Assembly (NCBI RefSeq): GCF_014855515.1
Contig: NZ_JACYFK010000006.1
Coordinates: 1 to 64,000, forward strand
DNA length: 64,000 bases
Direction: 5' to 3'
Source of the DNA: Euzebyella marina
GTDB lineage: Bacteria > Bacteroidota > Bacteroidia > Flavobacteriales > Flavobacteriaceae
Shown: positions 1-10,400 of the stretch, piece by piece
Position numbering within the stretch: the stretch's first letter is position 1
How the letters are laid out: each line of letters opens with the position of its first letter
Made by a program: the position numbers and the translations under genes
The notes under the pieces: model-generated
What the model was told of the DNA's origin: nothing
The model's database searches: none
Seen by the model: the letters and a program-made list of their open reading frames with translations, nothing else

Positions 1-1494
1 CCGTACCATCGGTATTTACTTCCTGACCGTCGTTGATGCCGTCACCATCGGTGTCCGCATTGTTCGGGTCCGTTCCGTTGGTGGTCTCCTCGGCCGTGGT
101 CAGCCCGTCGCCGTCGCAGTCGTCGGTCGATAATGGAGTTCCGCCTACGGAATCACAGCTATCGAGTGGGTCCGTACCGTCGGTGTTCACTTCCTGCCCG
201 TCGTTGATGCCGTCACCATCGGTGTCCGCATTGTTAGGGTCGGTACCGTTGGTGGTCTCCTCAGCATTTGTAAGTCCGTCGCCGTCACAGTCGTCGGTAG
301 CCAGTGGCGTGCCGCCTACGGAATCACAGCTATCGAGTGGGTCCGTACCATCGGTGTTCACTTCCTGCCCGTCGTTGATGCCGTCGCCATCGGTGTCCGC
401 ATTGTTCGGGTCCGTACCGTTGGTGGTCTCCTCCGCCGTGGTCAGCCCGTCGCCGTCGCAGTCGTCGGTAGCCAGTGGCGTGCCGCCTACGGAATCACAG
501 CTATCGAGTGGGTCCGTACCATCGGTGTTCACTTCCTGCCCGTCGTTGATGCCGTCGCCATCAGTGTCCGTATTGTTCGGGTCGGTACCGTTCGTGGTCT
601 CCTCCGCCGTGGTCAGCCCGTCGCCGTCGCAGTCGTCGGTCGATAATGGGGTTCCGCCGTTGCTATCACAGCTGTCCAGTGGGTCCGTTCCATCGGTGTT
701 CACTTCCTGTCCGTCGTTGATGCCGTCACCATCGGTGTCCGCATTGTTCGGGTCCGTACCATTGGTGGTCTCCTCCGCCGTGGTCAGCCCGTCGCCGTCA
801 CAGTCGTCGGTAGCCAGTGGCGTGCCGCCTACGGAATCACAGCTATCGAGTGGGTCCGTTCCATCGGTATTCACTTCCTGACCGTCGTTGATGCCGTCAC
901 CATCGGTGTCCGCATTGTTCGGGTCCGTTCCGTTGGTCGTCTCCTCCGCCGTGGTCAGCCCGTCGCCGTCACAGTCGTCGGTCGATAATGGGGTTCCGCC
1001 GTTGCTATCGCAGCTATCGAGTGGGTCCGTACCATCGGTGTTCACTTCCTGTCCGTCGTTGATGCCGTCGCCATCGGTGTCCGCATTGTTCGGGTCGGTG
1101 CCGTTGGTCGTCTCATCCGCAGTGGTCAGCCCGTCGCCGTCGCAGTCGTCGGTCGATAATGGGGTTCCGCCGTTGCTATCACAGCTGTCCAGTGGGTCCG
1201 TTCCATCGGTGTTCACTTCCTGTCCGTCGTTGATGCCGTCACCATCGGTGTCCGCATTGTTCGGGTCGGTGCCGTTGGTCGTCTCCTCCGCAGTGGTCAG
1301 CCCGTCGCCGTCACAGTCGTCGGTAGCCAGTGGCGTTCCGCCGTTGCTATCACAGCTATCGAGTGGGTCCGTACCGTCGGTGTTCACTTCCTGCCCGTCG
1401 TTGATGCCGTCACCATCGGTGTCCGCATTGTTAGGGTCGGTACCGTTGGTGGTCTCCTCAGCATTTGTAAGTCCGTCGCCGTCACAGTCATTTG
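1..1494 (-). repeat. 171-bp tandem repeat array (57-residue TSP3-like units), ~8.7 copies in window
   Basis: Nine starts of the DCDGDGL motif recur every 171 bp from about 1487 down to about 119, giving eight full units plus a partial one cut by the window edge. Each unit encodes 57 residues with DCDGDG, DTDGDG and NTDGTDP acidic loops typical of calcium-binding thrombospondin type 3-like repeats. Units are nearly identical at DNA level and clearly richer in G+C than the rest of the gene. Differences are confined to a few sites, such as PLSTD versus PLATD and CDSNGG versus CDSVGG. The array continues past position 1, so its total length is unknown. Confidence 0.97.
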
Positions 1495-4400
1495 TTGGCT
1501 CACTCAAACAATCGTCAACTACAATAGTTACATTACCCGTATCGCAATTGGAAGCATTTAAAGTTTCGCATATTTGATAAATGACCGTATAGGTGCCAGG
1601 TGTAGAATTAGCCGGAACGTTAATTATACCATCACTATCAATGGTTACACCTGTCAAACCTCCATCTGAATTAATAGAATGCGTGAGGTCTGCATCGTTC
1701 ACGGCTACTCCGTTCAAGGTGTCATTAGCGGTGGCATCTCCTGCATCTCCACCTAAAATTTCATTAATAGTAACTCCAGAAAAATCGTCGTCGTTGGCCA
1801 CGATAGCCGGAGCATTGACAACTACAACTGCAGTTGCCGTATCGCAGTTGGAAGTATTCAACTTTTCACATATCTGATAGACCACGTTGTAGGTTCCTGC
1901 GGCAGTACCTGCCGGAACGCTTAACGTACCATCTGCAGCAATAGTTACTCCCGCCAATCCATCATTATCAGTAACCGTAATATCTATCTCAGTATCGTTT
2001 ACCGCTGCACCATTTAGGGTGTCATTACTTGTGACATCGCCTGCGCTTCCTCCAGTGAATCCATTCACTGCCGATAAATCTGCCGGAGTGGCATCATCAT
2101 TCGCTACAATAGCTGGAGCATCTACAATTACAACAGCAGTTGCCGTATCGCAGTTGGAAGTATTCAACTTTTCGCATATCTGATAGACTACGTTGTAGGT
2201 TCCGGCAGCAGTACCAGCAGGAACGCTTAACGTACCATCGGTAGCAATGCTTACACCTGTTAAGCCATCATCATCAAATATGGTAATATTTATATCCGCG
2301 TCATTTACAGCAGTTCCATTCAGGGTATCATTTGCCGTAACATCGCCTGCGTTACCACCCACATAACCATTAACACTGCTTAGGTCTGCGGGCGTTGCAT
2401 CATCATTGGCAGCTATGACCGAGGCATTTACCGTAATGGTCGCTGCGGCCGTATCGCAATTGGTAGGATAGGCTTTTTCGCATATTTGATACACTACATT
2501 GTAGGTTCCGGCTGCGGTACCTGCGGGAACTGAAATAATTCCATTAGCATCAATCGATACCCCTGTAATACCTCCATCATTCGTAATGGTAATATTCAAA
2601 TCGTTATCGTCTACCGCCACTCCATTCAGGGTGTCGTTGCCAGTTGCGTCACCTGCGTTACCTCCTGCAAATCCGTTAACACCCGTAAAACTGTCCGCCA
2701 CTGCATCGATTACCGCGGCCGAAGCATCTCTATAATCAACCTCAGCTGTTGCGTCATTTTGCACATTCGGCAAGGTACTTGGGTCATCAATGGTTCCATT
2801 TGGATCCGAATAATCAACCGTTGCATCGGTATTGTCATCTAAACCATCACCATCGGCATCATTATTTGCCAAAGTCAAGCCAGCCTCAACCGTATCATCG
2901 GCGCCTTCATTATCACTGTTCAAGTCAAGGTAGTCAGGATTGTCGGTACCGTCAGTATTCTCAGGATCAATACCTCCAAGATAGGCTGAATTCACCCCTT
3001 TATTGGTAGTATATGTAGCCGCGTCATCTGCATTTGGAGTCACATATCCCAAGGTTGTCTGCGCCTCTACATTATCTGGTAAGCCATCTCCATCACTATC
3101 CAAATCAAGGTAATCAGGAATTCCATCAGCTACGGTTTCAGAGTCGGACACCGTGTAATTGACCGTACCGCTGTTACCTTGACCTGCTGCTTGAACAGAG
3201 TTTGGAATACCATCTTGGCCGACCGCAGCGGTTAAAGCGCCATTTGTATGTGCTTGATCATGCCCCGCTTCTACAACGTCATAAATACCATCATTATCAC
3301 CATCTAAATCAAAATGGTTAGGCACACCATCGCCATCGGTATCAAAAATATCGACAATTCCGTCTCCATTGGCGTCAGCACCAAAATCGAGATCTCTATA
3401 GTTTACAGTGCCATCTCCATCGTTATCAGCACTCGGGTCTATACCTCCCGAATTTTCTGCAGAATCTAAAATACCATCATTATCATCGTCTAAATCGGCA
3501 ACATCTGAAATACCATCGCCATCATAATCATCAAAACCAATTTCTCGATAATCAACTTCGGCAGTTGAAACTATGTCATTATTCGGCAAATCTGAAGCAC
3601 CATTATTCTGATCGTCATTCACATCAAAAGTTCCACCAGTGGTATCAACATCATCATAATCATCTAAAAGACCATCACCGTCAGCATCGTTATTGGTGGC
3701 GGCAGCTGCAAAACCAGCTTCCAATGTATCCGATTTAGAATCATTGTCAGAATCAAGATCTAAATAATCATTTATACCATCAGAATCTGTATCGACCACC
3801 ATGAGACCCTCATCACCACTGCCTTCATAGGCATCTAAAAGACCATCACTATCACCATCAGATGTTCCTGGGGCTATGTAAGATGTTGTTGCTTGAGCTT
3901 CTACGTTATCAGGAATACCATCGTTGTCAGAATCAATATCCAATTCATCTGATATACCATCATTATCACTATCAATACCATCATTGACAGTAAATACTGG
4001 CGCCGTACCAGGTCCGGATTGATTTCCATTCGAACCTGTATTACTTGCCGTGTTATTTGGGTCGAACAAACCATTGATACTACATACATCTAGCTTCAAT
4101 GAGCCTAAATGGGTATTTGAAATAAGGTTCAATGCATTGGAGACAAATGACAATGTTAAATCATCTGTATTGTAATAATTGAAATAAACTGCCAGCCTCG
4201 CGCCAGGGTCAACACCTGACCACGTTTCATCAGGACCTAAGAATGTTGTCTTACCAGTCGCCAAATTATTAGTTGTGGTAATCAAAGTATTACTGTCAAC
4301 CGCATAAAGACCTGGTTGGTTAAGTACCACACTTTCTTCAAAGTTTGCACCATCAATATCGGCAATAGTTCCTCCTATTCTATTCACATTATACTTGGTC

Positions 4401-7400
4401 AAAGTACCTGTAAGTACAAATTGAATATTGAATTCCATTTGAAATTCTTCGTTCAAAGCAATTGGGTTGCCGCCATACTCCATATTCCATATATCATCAC
4501 CAGGAGTTTTCTCAATATTGAAAGAAGTAATATTTGCCGATCTACCTGTAATAGTTATTATGGCATCTAAAACATTACCATCGACCGTTCCAACATTAGA
4601 AAAACGGTACTGATCCCCAATAGAACCATCATTTGTACCACCAACATCTGTTGGTGTTCCTGTAAACACGAATGAAGGTCCGTTACAAGGGTCTCCCAAG
4701 TTTGAAGTAGGTTCGAACCCTAAAGATTCAACAGAATCGAGTATACCATCATTGTCATCATCCTTATCAATTTGATTATCGATAGTATCACCATCTGTAT
4801 CAATTGGAGTGTACGGCACATTGGCATCTCTAAAATCAACTTCACCAGTTGCCGGATCTTGGTCGTTAGGTAAGTTGGTCACATCTTGACCGTTGTTTGT
4901 CGCCCCATTGACATCTTCCAAGCCATCTGGAGCCGAAATACTTAAATCAAAAGCATCATCCAAACCGTCATTATCCGAATCAGTACCTGAAGCCGTTGTG
5001 TCTTCAATATTATCACCATCAGTATCGTATGCCTCGATCAAATCGCTCAAGCCATCGTTATCAGAATCAGTATCTCTGTAGTCAGGATTATCAGTTCCGT
5101 CAGTATTTTGAGGTTGAGCTATCGAGACACCTGAACCTGCAGAGGTTTCATAATTATCGGCAAGACCATTACCATCACTATCTGCTGAAGGACTTAAATA
5201 ACCTGAAGTTGATTGCCATTCGATATTATCGACAATACCATCATCATCGCTATCAAAATCAAGATAATCGGCTTGACCATCACTATCTGTGTCTTGCACA
5301 TTGTATATTGGCGTACCTCCATTATCAAAATCAAAATTGTCATCAATTCCATCTCCATCGGTATCATTATTCGCCAAGAAAATGGCTCCAGAACTTGGTT
5401 GGGCCTCTAAAATATCTTTAATTCCATCTCCATCAGAGTCGATATCCAAAAAGTCTTGATTACCTGTACCATCGCTATTCACTGGCGGATTACTTACCCC
5501 CGCTCCATCAACGCCACCATCCTCAACGATGTCAGGAATTCCGTTGGCACCAGGAGCACTTTCTGCTGGATCAATTCGACCATTTTTATCTATATCAAAA
5601 CTACCGTTTCCTGACTCGACCACATCTGGTATTCCATCATTATCACTATCTAAATCTAAATAGTTAGGTATACCATCATTATCGAAATCATCTAAACCTT
5701 CATAGGTATCTAAAATACCATCGTTATCATCATCTTCATCTACGTTATCGGCAATTCCATCACCGTCATTGTCCAATCCATAGGTCTTATTGGCAGTGGC
5801 CGTACCTGTATTGCCAGCACCATCTGTGCTTGATACAGAGCCATTAATGGTCAAATCAGAATCAGAAACCAATCTATCGCCAGGTACATTAATACTAAAT
5901 ACGCCTGAACCATCAATTGAGCCTGTAAAATTGCTGCCATTAATTGTAAGGGTTACAATGTCGCCCGACAAGAATTCGCCAGTTACAGTACCAGTTATCG
6001 GGATAGTTGTACCTGCCTCAGTTGAACTGATTAAATTATCGGCCGTGATATCGTCTATTACCAAAACCAATGCAGGAGGCACCACATCATCAACCGTTAC
6101 AGTTACGGTTGCTGTGGATGTGTCAATATTGGCATCTGTAATGGTATAATCAAAAGTGTCGGTACCCACGAAGCCATTAGCAGGAGAATAAATAACGGAA
6201 TCATCGGTCGGATCGTTCGGGGTTCCATTGTTGTTCACTGAAACTACACCGCCGTTTGTTGAACTACCAGATGGCAAAGTAATGGCGCCGTTATTGGCCC
6301 CATCGCCCCCGAAGTCATCAGGACCGTTACCGTTATCAGCTAAGACAGCAATATCGTTATTCGTAGTATTTTGATCAACGGATACATTATCATCTTGTGC
6401 AGAAGGGGTGTTGTTCGCTCCTACATTTACGGTAGCGGTTGCAATATCGCAATTTGAAGGATTGGCCACCTCACAGATTTGGTAGTCTATTGTATAGGTT
6501 CCCGTATTCGTATTGTTTGCAACATCTAATGAGCCATCTGAATTGATGGTCAAAGGACCGTTTGTCACTGGGGTAACCGTAACATCTGTAGGGTTAAGAG
6601 CAGCTCCATTGAATTCATCATTGTCTAAAACATTGATAACATCCGTTGCACCGAAAAAGCCTTGTACCGCAGTAATACTTGCAAAATCGTTAAGAGCATC
6701 TACATTATTAATTACCGTTAAAGTAGCTTGCGCTTCTTCAGGACAAGGATTATTGGTATGAAATACCAAGACTTTATAAATATTTCCATTATCACCAAAA
6801 GTGACATCATTCACCACTAATGTAGCATTCGTCTCTCCTCCTATATTATTAAAACTAATTCCTCCGTCAGTGCTTACTTGCCATTGATAACCTAGACCTG
6901 CATCTGCATTGGTATCATAATTTGGTGTACCACTCGTAAAACTTGATGCTGACAAGGCCGATGCACCAACAGTAAATGTAGCATCATTACCAAAAGAAGT
7001 CTCTTGATCGGTCGGAGCTGTGTCAATCGATGTTTGCACCGCTGTTCTCTCAGCACCTGTTGAGCCAGTATAGCCGCCTTGACCCGTTACTTGACCGTTC
7101 GCATCGACAGATACCGGTGAATTGCCCAAGTACCCATCATTGTCACCATCTGAATGACCAGCCTCAACAGTATCAAAACAACCATCGTTATCGGCATCAA
7201 GATCATAGAAATTGGCAAACCCATCGCCATCAGAGTCGTAGCCCGCTTCTATGAGACCATCATCGTCACCGACACTTGGGTTACCGTCATCATCATCTAA
7301 ATAATAAGGAACTCCATCGCCATCAGAATCTTGCCAAGGTGAAATAGACCCTGGGTTTTCTTCACTATCTAGAATGCCGTCATTATCATTGTCTAAATCG

Positions 7401-10400
7401 CCTCCAAAAACATAGCCATCTCCATCAAAATCAAAAGGTGAGGTTGTAGCCAAATCACATGAGAATCCATCATTTTGACTACCTATAGGAGAGTTTCCTA
7501 TATAGGTTACCGAAGGTGCAGTTGCCGTATTATAGTCGTTTACAATGTAGAAACCACCATCATTATAAGTGAAATACATGTTGCCCAAGGCATCAACGAA
7601 TTGAGCTCCTGCAAAAGTTCCCGTTAGATTTGTTGAACCAGCAACAGCCTCTGTAGCGACAGTAATAGGGTTAGCTGTTAAATCGATAGTATATAAATTA
7701 CCTCTATTAAAGGCATAGGCCGTCGTGCCGACGATGACTATGTCACCTGGGACGGCATTACCACCTGGAAAAACCGGGTTTAATGGAATGGACTCATATT
7801 CCAGAGTATTCAAATCTAACTTGTACATATGCCCGCGGAATGCAGCGCCAGCAGCAAGCCCCCAATAAATACCGCTGGAATCGATATAACCAGAGCGCAT
7901 TTCAGTTGGAAAAGCTGTAGGTTGAGAACCGTTGAATGCGGTAGGTGTACCATAGATTTCAATGGTGCCGGTAGCATCCATCACATATATATCACCTTGG
8001 AACACACCATAGGCATAGTTGTTCAATGTACTATAGCCTATACCATTTATATTATCTGTATTACTACCTATTGGCACAAAACCCTGAGAAATCGGATCAT
8101 ATGAGTTCAACTGACCATTAGCCACAATGTAGAATGAATCATCACAAGGAAAAGCGGTACTGGTTCTAGTATCGCAAGAATCCCCTATATTATCACCATC
8201 TGCATCAACAAATGCCGGATTTAACGGATTACATTCATCACATATAATACTTTCTTGTGTATTATCTTGAGAAGTACCTACACCTTGAGATGTTCCTCCA
8301 GGCAATCCGTTTCCATCTATCGCAGCAATCAGTCTGTCATTACCATCTATATCTGAATAATCATAGCTTGTAGTACCCTCTAGAGCATCAGGACACCCAT
8401 CTCCATCTGAATCGGTATCTTGATAATCAGGAATGGTATCGCCATCGGTATCTTGACAGTTGGTCACTCTGGCTTCATCAAAATTCAAGTTTTCATCCAT
8501 GGCAACTACATAAGAGTAAGTACCAGGAGTAAGAGTAATTGTACGCTCTATAAAGAGCCAAGGTGTGTTTTGCGAGTCGCCAAAAGAGTCGATTGTAAAA
8601 TCACCTGTACCCGAAACTAAGGAGCCTCCGGTGCCTACACCCGAATAAATGGATATGCTACCTACCCCGGACAGATTGTCACGAGCCGAGAAATAACCAC
8701 TATAGGTTACTGATGAAGTGGTTGTAATCGTAAATGATTGATAAAAATCATTGGATCCATTTACGATATCTAGATAATGTTGCAAAGTACCGGCACCAGT
8801 TGCTGAATTTGCGTCTTCAAATGGCCCACCAGCACCATAGTCAAACCCACCAGCACCATCTACTTGAACCACGTTGGCCTGGTTTCCTGAACCCAAAATC
8901 CACGGTGAGATATCAACAGGAAAATTGTTTCCATTATTAAGGCCAGAAATATTCTCAAAACCACCCTGCACCAATAAATTAGTACATTCATCAATATCGA
9001 TTATACCATCATTATCGTCGTCATCATCGCAATAATCAGCAATTGAATCACCATCGGTGTCAGCGTAATCAGGATGATTAGGAGAACATTCCGAACACTC
9101 TGAAGCTTGTTGACCGTTATCATTTGATGTACCTACATCTTGAGAGACCCCTCCTGGAACACCCTGGGCGTCTACGCTAGCAGTTAATCTATAATTGGTA
9201 TCTAAATCAGGATAGTCATGATTATCACTACCTTCTAAAGCATCAGGGCAGCCATCGTTGTCCGAATCAGAATCCAAATGATTTGGGATACCGTCATTAT
9301 CAAAATCAACTTCTAACGGAAGACCGCAGAACCCCCCCGCAAAACGTACTCTTTGTTCATTGACAGCCCCACCTGTAGACGCCGTGTAACCAAAATAGAC
9401 ATTGTTTTCTCCCGCAAAATAGTCGGTTACCAAATCGCCAGTGAAAACCCCTGCCAAAATATCATCAACATAATATCTTATGGTTTGCGATGATGCATTC
9501 CAAATTACATTGACAGAATGCCAAGCACCATCTTCAAGGTTACCAAAATCAACTGCGGTCGTCAACAGGCCCGCACCACTTTGTTGGTCGGTATCCCAAA
9601 TCATGGTGTGATCGTTAACGATATCCCCTTCGTTCGCGCTATTAAAGTAGGTATCCAACTCTAAAACAATACCGTTTTGGATACCAGCTGCACCCATACC
9701 TATGCCATTGGCACCGATGGCTGTAGAACCCGCGGGATCATTGTGGAAAACCATCGCAACCCCATCAGCACCACCATCGTTATTTCCCAAATAGGCTTCG
9801 AAAGTGAAATTGAAACTTTTATTGAAATCAATGGTATTAAAAGAGAACGCTTGCCCAGATTGATCGTTTATTGCTTCCGTCAAACGTACTTCAGTTGGCG
9901 AAGTTTGAACTCCTGTACCATTAATTGAAAATATGTCACCAAACTCATTATTGGTACTTAGAAAGTTTTCATCGCAATCTAAAATACCATCATTATCATC
10001 ATCTAAATCTACTATATCACCCACTGAATCCCCATCCGAATCGGTTTGGGTACCATTAAGTGTTATATATAGATTAGCCGTATCAGAATTTACCCCATCA
10101 GACAATCTATATTCAAAGGTTTCTGTTAGGGACTGACCATTTAAAAGGTTAGCAACAGCCGGGTTACCGGTATCAGGGATATAGGTATAGCTACCATCAG
10201 AAAAAACTGTTATAGAACCATAAGTTCCTACATAGCTGCTACCAATATTTGCCGCACTACCATCAATCTCCGATATTACAATGTTGGGATCGGCACCCTG
10301 CCAATATATATCTGAAACACCCGCAATCTGAGTTCCTTGATCTGCATCAGTGGCATTCGGCCCATAATTATAACCTATCACAAGTTGATCGATAGGTTGG

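Noticed and set aside
1-1494. CRISPR array because of regular direct repeats
   Set aside because: The period is 171 bp with no unique spacers between short repeats, and every unit is in frame as a calcium-binding protein repeat.
33-1577. Two long plus-strand frames of Ser/Val/Pro-rich repeats
   Set aside because: They are antisense shadows of the 171-bp array in the giant minus-strand gene; the periodicity is inherited and there is no independent start or promoter.
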